The notes beneath the pieces were generated by a model. The model saw nothing but the letters and a program-made list of their open reading frames with translations. It was not told the origin of the DNA and did not search any database. The position numbers were made by a program, and so were the translations under genes. From Lactiplantibacillus xiangfangensis (GTDB lineage Bacteria > Bacillota > Bacilli > Lactobacillales > Lactobacillaceae), in the NCBI RefSeq assembly GCF_001438845.1, contig NZ_JQCL01000074.1:42327-106326 (forward strand): 64,000 bases of DNA, read 5' to 3'. How positions within the stretch are numbered: position 1 is the stretch's first letter; the number at the start of each line of letters is the position of its first letter. Positions 9,078 through 16,689 of the stretch are shown piece by piece.

Positions 9078-9394
9078 TTTCTAATTACCCCTTGAACTAT
9101 TTCTTCTTTACCGACGTACCCGTTGGTATCCAATGCTTCCACTATAATCTGCCAATAACAGACCTGACTAGTATAATTATCTCTTTTTTAATTATTTTTA
9201 TTAACCGTTGTATTCATTGAGTAGTTTGAACACTTGCCCCATCTATGCCCGTTATCTAAGGACATACACCCACTCATAAAAATAAGCAAAACAGTACACA
9301 GCGGTATACCGTTGAGATATTTAAACCATAACCAATTTAAGCTGAATTAGTTACCTCAGCTTACAAAAACAACTCATCTGCGCATTCTGCCCGT
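9078..9394. other. Intergenic region without recognised gene
   Basis: AT-rich gap between oatA and birA (both minus strand). It should contain the oatA promoter. A weak stem AAGCTGA/TCAGCTT (9339-9362) lies downstream of birA and may be its terminator. I see no open reading frame or RNA gene. Confidence 0.4.
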
Positions 9395-10384
9395 TTAACC
9401 ATGATACTGACCCGTTAACAAGTTAACTTTTGTAATCTCGCCACTGCTGAAGTGTTGCGTTCGACCATCGGGTAACCGCACCACTAAGGCCCCATTTTGA
9501 TCAATATCTTCAACAACGCCATCGTAGGTTTGTACGCCGCTTTTCAAAACCACCCGCTGGTTGATCACCATCGATAACTTGCGGTAAGTTGGCATAAAAT
9601 CGCCCGTCCGGTACGTCGGGTAACCATCAAAAAAAGTCTGCAACAACGTGCGTACGACTTGATTCCTGGTGATTGCCGTTTGATGTGTCAAAACAGCGCC
9701 CGCCTTCTTTTGAATCGCCGTCGGAAACGCCGCCGTCGTCAAGTTAATTCCCATGCCGACCACTACCGTTGAGATCTGGCCAGTTTCCAGATTAGTAATG
9801 CCTTCCGACATAATCCCAACAACTTTATGATGATTGACTAAAACGTCGTTCACCCACTTGAGTTCTACGGAAACATTGAATAATTGCTGTAACGTTTGTG
9901 CAACGACAACTGCCGTACTCGTCGTCAACAAGCCCGCGTTTAGCGGCTGACTCGCCGTGACTGGCAATCCGATGCTAAGATAAATTCCCGTTTGCCCTGG
10001 TGAATAAAACGTCCGTCCGGAACGCCCATACCCCGCCGTTTGCGTATCCGCAACCACGACCACCGGTTCAACTAGTGGTGTTCGGGTCGCCATCCGCTTC
10101 AGGTAAGCATTGGTCGAATCAACTGATGGTAACACGTTTAACTGAACTACTGGTGATAATTTGAGACCATTCTTAATGCCTGCCACGCTCAATTGATTAT
10201 TTTCAACGTAGCGATAACCCAATCCATGCCGGCTTTCAATTGAATAACCAGCCGTTTGTAAACCCTGAACCACCTTCCAAACGGCTGTCCGACTAATAGC
10301 TAGTTCACTAGCCAACCGATCCCCAGAACAGTAATCTGGAGCCGTAGCCATCAGTAACCGTAATACTTCGGTCTGGTTAGCCAT
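9395..10384 (-). CDS. birA: Biotin protein ligase / biotin repressor BirA
   Basis: A 329-residue bifunctional protein that makes biotinyl-AMP, biotinylates carboxyl carrier protein and, in the DNA-binding form, represses transcription. The N-terminal winged helix (about residues 1-62, with ASELAISRTAVWKVVQGLQ as the HTH) makes it a class II ligase. The catalytic domain has GYGRSGRTF, a variant of the GRGRxGR biotinyl-AMP loop, and KWVNDVLV, matching the KWPND motif. A small C-terminal SH3-like domain follows. AAGGTGAG precedes the ATG. A perfect BirA-type operator straddles its promoter, so autoregulation is likely. Confidence 0.93.
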   Translation of the reverse strand: MANQTEVLRLLMATAPDYCSGDRLASELAISRTAVWKVVQGLQTAGYSIESRHGLGYRYVENNQLSVAGIKNGLKLSPVVQLNVLPSVDSTNAYLKRMATRTPLVEPVVVVADTQTAGYGRSGRTFYSPGQTGIYLSIGLPVTASQPLNAGLLTTSTAVVVAQTLQQLFNVSVELKWVNDVLVNHHKVVGIMSEGITNLETGQISTVVVGMGINLTTAAFPTAIQKKAGAVLTHQTAITRNQVVRTLLQTFFDGYPTYRTGDFMPTYRKLSMVINQRVVLKSGVQTYDGVVEDIDQNGALVVRLPDGRTQHFSSGEITKVNLLTGQYHG

Positions 10385-10405
10385 CTCAATCTCACCTTTT
10401 TCTCA

Positions 10406-10445
10406 TTAGTTAACCCATTATTTCATATTGGTTAACTAACCGCAA
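10406..10445 (-). promoter_or_regulatory. BirA operator overlapping the birA promoter
   Basis: TTAGTTAACC (10406-10415) and GGTTAACTAA (10430-10439) form a perfect 10-bp inverted repeat with a 14-nt spacer, closely matching the known Bacillus BirA box (TTGTTAACC-N15-GGTTAACAA). On the minus strand, TTGCGG (10440-10445) and AATAAT (10417-10422), 17 nt apart, give a promoter for birA lying between and beside the half-sites. Confidence 0.8.
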
Positions 10446-10451
10446 TTGAAT

Positions 10452-10526
10452 AGAAAAAATGTAATATTACATTTTTCTGCTAATATCAGTTTAGCTATTA
10501 TTCCTGAAAATGTAAGCGGTTGTCAA
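10452..10526 (-). promoter_or_regulatory. Promoter-like element with cre-like sequence and short hairpin
   Basis: On the minus strand TTGACA (10521-10526) and AATAAT (10497-10502) are 18 nt apart and overlap a cre-like sequence TGTAAGCGGTTGTCA that has one extra base relative to the consensus. Downstream is a 22-bp palindrome AAAAATGTAAT/ATTACATTTTT (10455-10476) followed by T residues. This could be a second birA promoter with an attenuator, or a very short RNA. The rest of the 10385-10754 gap shows no gene. Confidence 0.35.
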
Positions 10527-10691
10527 GCCAAAGCCATCTCAAACCTTAATCTTTATCTGGCCTACTTAACAAGACTATTTTTCAGAAATTGTCAGCCCCC
10601 TTTACATAATCTATATTTCATTAATTCGTTAATACTATAAATCACAGTTATCTATTATCACGCAACTATTGATGAGATACCACCCCCTCTT

Positions 10692-10721
10692 TTGACCGTC
10701 ATCCGCTATCAGTGGTAAGAT
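10692..10721 (+). promoter_or_regulatory. Probable promoter of the prolyl aminopeptidase gene
   Basis: TTGACC (10692-10697) and TAAGAT (10716-10721), 18 nt apart, about 35 nt before the start codon. Confidence 0.45.
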
Positions 10722-10754
10722 AATGATTAAAATATTTAGAAATTAGGTGATCAT

Positions 10755-11660
10755 TTGAAACAGGGAACGACGATCATCACACTGGATAACGGTTACCATT
10801 TATGGACCAATACCCAGGGTGAAGGCGACATTCAATTACTTTGCTTGCACGGTGGCCCAGGTGGTAACCACGAATACTGGGAAAATTTCGGTGATGAATT
10901 ATCCGACTTAGGCGTTCAAGTTTCCATGTATGATCAGTTAGGTTCTTGGTACTCTGATCAGCCCGACTATTCAGATCCTGAAATTGCCAAAAAATACCTG
11001 ACTTACGATTACTTCCTCGATGAAGTTGAAGAAGTTCGGCAAAAGCTTGGCCTTGATAACTTCTACCTTATTGGTCAATCATGGGGCGGTGCCTTAACCA
11101 TGATGTACGCGCTCAAGTATGGTCAACATTTAAAGGGTGCCATTATCTCCAGCATGGTCGACAATATCGAAGAATACGTCACGCACGTTAATAAAGTTCG
11201 TGAAGACGCCCTTCCCGCCGATGCAGTGGCCTACATGAAGCAAAAAGAAGCGGAAGGCAATTGGGACGATGCGCAATACCAAAAATACGTGGACGTCTTA
11301 AATGCCGGCTACGTTGACCGTAAACAGCCAACGTCAATTCGTCATTTGATTGACACGACGGCCAAACCCGTTTATAACGCTTTCCAAGGCGATAACGAAT
11401 TCGTCATCACTGGGAAGCTTAAGGAATGGGACGTTCGTGACCAGATTCATAACATCAAGGTTCCAACGTTATTGACCTTTGGTGAACACGAAACGATGCC
11501 ACTCGACTCCGCACGGCGGATGGCCCGCGACATTCCAAATTCACGGTTAGTCACTACGCCTAATGGTGGTCACCACCACATGATCGACAACGCACCGGTC
11601 TACTTCGACCACTTGAAACAATTTATCAAGGACGTTGAAGACGGTAGCTTTAATAAGTAG
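10755..11660 (+). CDS. pip: Proline iminopeptidase (prolyl aminopeptidase)
   Basis: A 301-residue alpha/beta hydrolase of family S33 that removes N-terminal proline from peptides in the cytoplasm. Typical motifs are HGGPGGNHEYW (oxyanion region, about residues 30-41), the nucleophile elbow GQSWGG (Ser about 109) and a C-terminal catalytic His in GGHHHM. The start is TTG at 10755 behind AGGTGA, with close spacing. Its role complements PepX at 3936. Length is standard; other S33 aminopeptidase specificities are possible. Confidence 0.85.
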   Translation: MKQGTTIITLDNGYHLWTNTQGEGDIQLLCLHGGPGGNHEYWENFGDELSDLGVQVSMYDQLGSWYSDQPDYSDPEIAKKYLTYDYFLDEVEEVRQKLGLDNFYLIGQSWGGALTMMYALKYGQHLKGAIISSMVDNIEEYVTHVNKVREDALPADAVAYMKQKEAEGNWDDAQYQKYVDVLNAGYVDRKQPTSIRHLIDTTAKPVYNAFQGDNEFVITGKLKEWDVRDQIHNIKVPTLLTFGEHETMPLDSARRMARDIPNSRLVTTPNGGHHHMIDNAPVYFDHLKQFIKDVEDGSFNK

Positions 11661-11682
11661 TCTTTTGAAATTTGACTAAAGT

Positions 11683-11724
11683 AAAACGGTCACCAGCTGA
11701 ATTCAGTTGATGACCGTTTTTTTA
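11683..11724. terminator. Terminator between convergent genes
   Basis: AAAACGGTCA-CCAGCTGAATTCAGTTGA-TGACCGTTTT forms a long hairpin with T-run on the plus side and A-run on the minus side, so it can serve pip and the purine permease gene. Confidence 0.85.
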
Positions 11725-11746
11725 TTGTCAACGTTTCATTGAAACA

Positions 11747-13054
11747 TCAGACGTTTAATATCCAAAGGTAGATGATAAAGATAAAGAAGAGCACGTACAT
11801 GAGTGGATGGACTTCCTTACCATGCTTAGTTGCGACCATCGTAATAACGTAAGTGATAAACCCTAACGCGATCCCATCAGAGATACTGTAAGTCAACGGC
11901 ATCCCAATCACGGTTAAGAATGCGGGTACGGCAATTTCAAACCGTTCCCAGTTAATTTGCTTTAATGATTCGGCCATGAGCACCCCAACGATGATTAATG
12001 CCGGTGCGGTGACTTGGCTCGTCACAACGTTCAATAATGGTGAGAAGAATAGCCCAAACAAGAAGAGAATTCCCGTTACAACGGCACTCATCCCGGAACG
12101 TCCCCCTACCGCAATCCCGGCAGAAGATTCAACGTACGCGGAAGTTGGTGAAGTCCCCAAGACGGAACCAACTAACATGGAAGTTGAGTCAGCCATCAAC
12201 GCCTTCCCAACCCGTGGCATCTTGTTATTACGCATAAAACCAGCTTGTTCAGCCAATCCGACCAGCGTACCAGCCGTATCAAAGAAGGTCACCAACAAGA
12301 ACGTTAAGACAACGATAATTAATTGTAATGAATTGATGTCCCCAATGTGAGTCAGCGCGACCCCAAAGGTTGGTTTTAATGAAGGCGCAGCGGAAACCAC
12401 CGTCGATGGCATCTTAATTAAACCAGTGACCAATCCTAAGATGGACGTCAAGACCATCCCGATGAAAATCCCACCCGGAACTTTACGACTCATCAAGATT
12501 AACGTGACGATCAACCCGAAGATGGTTAACCAAGTCGTCCCAACCGTCAATGAACCTAAACCAACGACCGTCGACTTATTCGCAACGATCAAACCACCGC
12601 CGTGTAACCCGATAAAAGCGATAAAGAACCCAATTCCGGCAGAAATCGCTAATTTCATATCCCGCGGAATCGCATCAATGATCATTTCACGTAACTTAAA
12701 GATGGTGATCAACATGAAGATTAACCCGGCAACGAAGACCCCTGCTAAGGCCGTCTGCCATTTCACACCCATCCCAATAACAACGGAGTAAGTAAAGAAG
12801 GCGTTGACGCCTAGCCCAGGCGCGATGGCGATTGGGTACTTCGCAAGTAGCCCCATCATCAGACACCCTAGCGCGGAAGCTAAAGCAGTCGCGGTAAACA
12901 CCGCCCCTTTATCCATTCCAGAAGCACCAAGAACACTCGGATTAACAAATAGGATGTAAGCCATCGAGACAAAGGTCGTTAACCCGGCCAATACTTCCGT
13001 TCGCATGGACGTTTTCAATTCTGAAAAATTAAAATACGTTGCAATTTTATTCAT
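11747..13054 (-). CDS. NCS2-family purine permease (PbuG/AzgA type)
   Basis: A 435-residue integral membrane transporter with about 12 hydrophobic segments, similar to guanine/hypoxanthine permeases of the PbuG/AzgA branch. Signature stretches include GLTTFVSMAYILFVNP near the N-terminus, APGLGVNAFF, and FDTAGTLVGLAEQAG in the second half, where substrate-contacting acidic and polar residues lie. I start at the ATG at 13054, which has TTGGAGGAAAAC directly upstream, rather than the longer open frame to 13093. It is monocistronic. A candidate PurBox lies next to the promoter, which would fit purine control; the exact base transported is inferred. Confidence 0.87.
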   Translation of the reverse strand: MNKIATYFNFSELKTSMRTEVLAGLTTFVSMAYILFVNPSVLGASGMDKGAVFTATALASALGCLMMGLLAKYPIAIAPGLGVNAFFTYSVVIGMGVKWQTALAGVFVAGLIFMLITIFKLREMIIDAIPRDMKLAISAGIGFFIAFIGLHGGGLIVANKSTVVGLGSLTVGTTWLTIFGLIVTLILMSRKVPGGIFIGMVLTSILGLVTGLIKMPSTVVSAAPSLKPTFGVALTHIGDINSLQLIIVVLTFLLVTFFDTAGTLVGLAEQAGFMRNNKMPRVGKALMADSTSMLVGSVLGTSPTSAYVESSAGIAVGGRSGMSAVVTGILFLFGLFFSPLLNVVTSQVTAPALIIVGVLMAESLKQINWERFEIAVPAFLTVIGMPLTYSISDGIALGFITYVITMVATKHGKEVHPLMYVLFFIFIIYLWILNV

Positions 13055-13132
13055 GTTTTCCTCCAAATATTTTAAATAATAGAAATAGCACAATTGTAAA
13101 CGTTCGTGTTTCTGCTCTGTATAACAGAATTA

Positions 13133-13173
13133 ATCCTAACATTGTTCTTAATTAAAAGCAATATCCGAACACT
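13133..13173 (-). promoter_or_regulatory. Promoter and candidate PurBox of the purine permease
   Basis: On the minus strand, TTGCTT (13156-13161) and TAGGAT (13133-13138) are 17 nt apart. Immediately upstream, ATATCCGAACACT (13161-13173, plus strand) matches most positions of the PurR box AWWWCCGAACWWT. A weaker inverted match lies at 13098-13111. The spacing is not that of classical paired boxes. Confidence 0.4.
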
Positions 13174-13282
13174 AAATAATTTTATTGTGATTTACTTTCC
13201 ACTTTCAATTTAAATTGGCAGCGTTAGAATGGAGTTGGTGTAAGGGATAATTTACAAAAATTGTCTGGGGAGCGTGATCAAT

Positions 13283-13444
13283 ATGGCAAGTTCCAAGTTT
13301 AGTGCCATCTTTTTTCTCATCTTATACGCCGTTTTACTCTACTTCGTTTTTACCATGAATAACATGGTTGCGATGTACATAATGGCCATCGGGATGTTTT
13401 TAGAAGCTTGCGAGGGTGTTTACTGTAACTTCTTTAAGCACTAA
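13283..13444 (+). CDS. Small membrane protein of 53 residues
   Basis: ATG at 13283 follows GGGGAG with reasonable spacing, and the frame ends at TAA 13442-13444 just before a strong terminator, so this is probably a real gene. The product starts MASSKFSAIFFLILYAVLLY and has two hydrophobic segments (about residues 7-23 and 26-42), with a short Cys-containing tail (EACEGVYCNFFKH). Function not recognised. It is convergent with a MarR-family regulator. Confidence 0.6.
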   Translation: MASSKFSAIFFLILYAVLLYFVFTMNNMVAMYIMAIGMFLEACEGVYCNFFKH

Positions 13445-13445
13445 A

Positions 13446-13494
13446 AAAATCCGGAAAAACGTGGGGACTGCTCCCCATGTTTTCCGGATTTTTT
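13446..13494. terminator. Bidirectional terminator
   Basis: AAAAATCCGGAAAAAC-GTGGGGA pairs with TCCCCATGTTTTCCGGATTTTTT. It serves the small membrane gene and the convergent MarR gene. Confidence 0.88.
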
Positions 13495-13972
13495 AGTGTG
13501 CGATTGGTCGTTGCTGGTCTTGGTTCTTGCCCAGTTGTGCAACTTGCTGACAAAAACCTTCCATCATCTTTAAAACCTGATCAATCTGCTCAGCACCTAA
13601 CTGGTTGACCCATGTATCAAAATGTTTCGTAATGGCTTGATTGACAATATTTTCGACCTGTTGTCCGCGTTCAGTCAAATGCAAATAGAGTCGCCGGCGG
13701 TCTTGCGGATCTGGCACCTGAAAAACGTAGTGCTGCGTCAACAGGGCTTTGACTTGCCGCGAAATCGCACTGCGCGTCACTTGCCGCTGAACAGCAATAT
13801 CGTTTAATGTCACTTGGTCACTATCGGTAATCCGTCGCAAAATTAAAAACTGCTCAAACGAAAGTTTATTTTGACTCAACGGCCACGCCACCAAGTCCGC
13901 CATATTCTTAGTGGCATCCTGATACGCTTCAAAATAACTATTTAATAATTTACTCAAATCGACATTTTTCAT
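13493..13972 (-). CDS. MarR-family transcriptional regulator
   Basis: A 159-residue winged-helix regulator. The recognition region TLNDIAVQRQVTRSAISRQVKALLTQHYV (about residues 58-86) is followed by the wing DPQDRRRLYLHLTERG, the hallmark of MarR proteins, which act as dimers and usually repress nearby or stress-related genes. The start is the ATG at 13972 with GGGGTGA upstream; the longer frame to 14014 has no ribosome site. Its architecture resembles the second MarR protein in the window (48791-49303). The target is unknown; the divergent LicD gene starts about 175 nt away. Confidence 0.85.
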   Translation of the reverse strand: MKNVDLSKLLNSYFEAYQDATKNMADLVAWPLSQNKLSFEQFLILRRITDSDQVTLNDIAVQRQVTRSAISRQVKALLTQHYVFQVPDPQDRRRLYLHLTERGQQVENIVNQAITKHFDTWVNQLGAEQIDQVLKMMEGFCQQVAQLGKNQDQQRPIAH

Positions 13973-14148
13973 GATATTACAGTCACCCCACTGACTTTTA
14001 TCTAAATATAACACGTCTTTAACTAATTTACTGATATCAGCCCAGCTTTTGTCGTTTTTTAGACATGTAAGGCATCCTGCCTAACATTTCAAGCGGACAA
14101 AGGAGTATGATAATAGTAGATGAAACGCTTACTAAAGGAGATGATTGC

Positions 14149-14958
14149 ATGGTCCTCACACCCTTGCACCAAGTCGAATTACGCTTGATGCAAACTGTCA
14201 TTAACATTTGTGACACCGAAAAAATCGACTACTTTTTAATTGGTGGCTCACTGTTGGGCGCAATCCGGCACCACGGCTTCATCCCGTGGGACGACGATAT
14301 TGACATCGGCATGCGTCGCAGTGAATACCAGCGCTTTATCGCGGTTGCGAACCGCTACCTTGATCCAGATCAATACTTCTTACAAACGGGGGCTAGTGAT
14401 CCCGATTACGGTCTCAGTTATATGAAGCTACTTGACGTTAATACTTATATTGAAGAAAAGAATAACGTCAATAACGCGTTTAAAGGCGTCTTCGTCGATA
14501 TCTTTCCCTTCGACAAGATTCCTGATGACGAAGCCCTCCGTCGTTCCCAAATGATGCACTTTCGTTTGGAAGACGCTGCGATTTTACTGCGGTTGAACTA
14601 TAACTTCGTCAAAACGCCCCTTCGTAATTTGTTAACGAAGCGGACGCCGCAACAGTTAGCCGAAGTCAACGGCCACAAACAAGATCGTGAAGGTTATATG
14701 CGCTTATACGAACAATCTGATTCGCGGACGTACAAAAACCTCGCTTCGCAGTACGATTACGATAAAGAAATCTTATCCTATCAAGAACTTACGGAATTGG
14801 AATCAGCGCCATTTGAAGATTTACAGGTTAAAATTCCCCGGGCTTACGATCAGATTCTGACCCGGATGTACGGTGACTATCTCCAACTACCACCGACCGA
14901 TCAACGAGTTGAAAAACATCTGAACAAACTGATTATTAACAATCACGAAATCTTATAG
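14149..14958 (+). CDS. LicD-family phosphotransferase
   Basis: A 269-residue protein of the LicD/fukutin nucleotidyltransferase-fold family, which transfers phosphocholine or similar phospho-groups to surface glycans. It has GGSLLGAIRHHGFIPWDDDIDIGM (about residues 35-58), including the GGS and DDDID metal-binding residues. ATG 14149 is preceded by AAAGGAG; the upstream in-frame ATG at 14107 lacks one. It is monocistronic with a terminator. The acceptor and transferred group are unknown; a role in decorating wall glycans or teichoic acids is inferred from the family. Confidence 0.85.
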   Translation: MVLTPLHQVELRLMQTVINICDTEKIDYFLIGGSLLGAIRHHGFIPWDDDIDIGMRRSEYQRFIAVANRYLDPDQYFLQTGASDPDYGLSYMKLLDVNTYIEEKNNVNNAFKGVFVDIFPFDKIPDDEALRRSQMMHFRLEDAAILLRLNYNFVKTPLRNLLTKRTPQQLAEVNGHKQDREGYMRLYEQSDSRTYKNLASQYDYDKEILSYQELTELESAPFEDLQVKIPRAYDQILTRMYGDYLQLPPTDQRVEKHLNKLIINNHEIL

Positions 14959-14966
14959 TTTTAACT

Positions 14967-15011
14967 AGCGTGGTTCAGGCGTTCTCGTAACCGCCGGACT
15001 ACGCCTTTTTT
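14967..15011 (+). terminator. Terminator of the licD-family gene
   Basis: GCGTGGTTCAGGCG pairs with CGCCGGACTACGC around TTCTCGTAAC, followed by CTTTTTT. Confidence 0.75.
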
Positions 15012-15157
15012 GGTATCCAGCCTTTTTGGCTACTTTACATTATTATGAACTACTCAGTCGTCGTTTCACCCTTGTTAAACGTGTGTTAAGATTAAAAGAA
15101 TTATTTCACTAGACATCGCGTTTACAAGGTATCAAAACATTTAAATGGGGGATCTAA

Positions 15158-16687
15158 ATGGCAGCAAAATTATTTGGTATCATGATGATCAATGTTCAAA
15201 ACATTGAGCTTTCAATCGTTAACTTACGGACCCTAAAACAGGTCGAACGGGTGCGTTCCGACGTGGCTTTAGGTGAAGACATCTACGATCAACACACGAT
15301 CAACTACGATTCAGTCGAAGAGGCAGCGTCCGCACTGACCGGTTTTGTCCAAATCATGAATGATTATGGCGTGGAAGACTATCGATTATGGGGATCATGG
15401 TCATTATCCACTGCCAACAATGCCGACTACGTCCAAGATCAGCTACTAGTTCGGACCGGCCTCAAAATTTCCTGGCTCTCCAGTAGTCAGGAGACCTACT
15501 TACGCTCAGCCGCCGTTGCAGTTCACTTTCCACGCTTTAAGCAGATGATTGAAGAACCGACCTACTTACTAGGGATCAATTCCGGAAGCGTCGGTATTTC
15601 CCATTACGATCAGGGCAACTTCGCCTTCTCTCGTAGTCTCCGCTTAGGACCCGTCCGGATTTCCGAGGTGCTAGAAGATTTACAATCTAGCGTTCCAAAC
15701 TACGTTGAAGTCCTAGACGACTACATCTCAAGCCAAATTGCGGACTTTGGACGCTTCTTACCCGGTCGCCGGGAAGAACCTAGTAACGTGGTGATGTTGG
15801 GGGTCGCTCCGTTTGCCACCCTCTTCCGTCAACAACAATCTAAGGCCGGTGTCGAAGAACTCAGCAAGGCTGATTTTCAAGCCCTCTACGATGACGTTAT
15901 CGACGCGTCTGATCAGTATTTAATGGACAAATACGAAGTGGACGAAGAAGACGTGCGCTTAATCGTGCCCGAACTCTTACTGATCAACGAATTGCTTCAG
16001 CTCACCAACGCCCAGAAGATTTGGTTGGGGAACGTAACCGTTTTAGACGGCCTCATTATTCAAGAAGCGGTTAAATTAGGTTATAAAAAATATAACTTCA
16101 ACGATCAAATCATTACCGCAGCGAAAAACATCGCTGACCGTTATAACGTTGAACCGAAACACCGCGACCTCGTCACGAAGTTCTCCCTTCACTTATTTGA
16201 TCAGCTAAAGCCCCTCCACCACTTAGATAAGCGGGACCGGCTACTACTACAAGTGGCCTCCATCGTCCACGACGTCGGAAGCTACATCGATCCGCACCAG
16301 CATTACATGCACTCGGATTACATTTTACGTGCGACTGAGCTCACTGGTCTGACCGACGACGAAAAGAAAATGATTGCGATGATCTCCCGCTATCACAGCG
16401 CCCAGACCCCGTCGAAAGACTTAAAGCACTTCGAACACATGACGCTTCAACAACGCGTGCTCGTATCCAAGCTATCCGCTATCTTGCGAATTGCTGATGC
16501 GTTGGACGACGGTCGCAAACAAAAGATCAGTAAAATTTCAGTCTCCATTAAAAATCCACGCGTCATTATTACCTGTTTCTCCCACGACGATCTGTTTTTA
16601 GAGAATTGGGTATTCGCGCAAAAAGCCGAATTCTTCAAGGAGGTCTTCGGCCTAACACCAGTTATTAAACTTCGGGGGGTACGTTAA
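15158..16687 (+). CDS. ppx: Exopolyphosphatase (Ppx/GppA type with HD domain)
   Basis: A 509-residue protein with an N-terminal actin-like ASKHA fold of the Ppx/GppA family and a C-terminal HD-type domain (about residues 320-509) containing VHDVGSYIDPHQHYMHS. Such enzymes release phosphate from polyphosphate or hydrolyse pppGpp. The N-terminal part is divergent from the canonical DxGSNS motif, unlike the shorter Ppx at 18842, so activity may differ. It is the first gene of a tight three-gene operon with ppk and a second ppx (2-nt gap to ppk). A GGGGGAT ribosome site precedes ATG 15158. Confidence 0.82.
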   Translation: MAAKLFGIMMINVQNIELSIVNLRTLKQVERVRSDVALGEDIYDQHTINYDSVEEAASALTGFVQIMNDYGVEDYRLWGSWSLSTANNADYVQDQLLVRTGLKISWLSSSQETYLRSAAVAVHFPRFKQMIEEPTYLLGINSGSVGISHYDQGNFAFSRSLRLGPVRISEVLEDLQSSVPNYVEVLDDYISSQIADFGRFLPGRREEPSNVVMLGVAPFATLFRQQQSKAGVEELSKADFQALYDDVIDASDQYLMDKYEVDEEDVRLIVPELLLINELLQLTNAQKIWLGNVTVLDGLIIQEAVKLGYKKYNFNDQIITAAKNIADRYNVEPKHRDLVTKFSLHLFDQLKPLHHLDKRDRLLLQVASIVHDVGSYIDPHQHYMHSDYILRATELTGLTDDEKKMIAMISRYHSAQTPSKDLKHFEHMTLQQRVLVSKLSAILRIADALDDGRKQKISKISVSIKNPRVIITCFSHDDLFLENWVFAQKAEFFKEVFGLTPVIKLRGVR

Positions 16688-16689
16688 AA

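Noticed and set aside
10446-10640. 64-codon open frame on the plus strand
   Set aside because: No ribosome site, begins inside the birA regulatory region and contains the palindrome; no protein-like features.
13055-13282. Purine riboswitch ahead of the purine permease
   Set aside because: The conserved purine-aptamer core is absent; a PurBox-like sequence is a better candidate.
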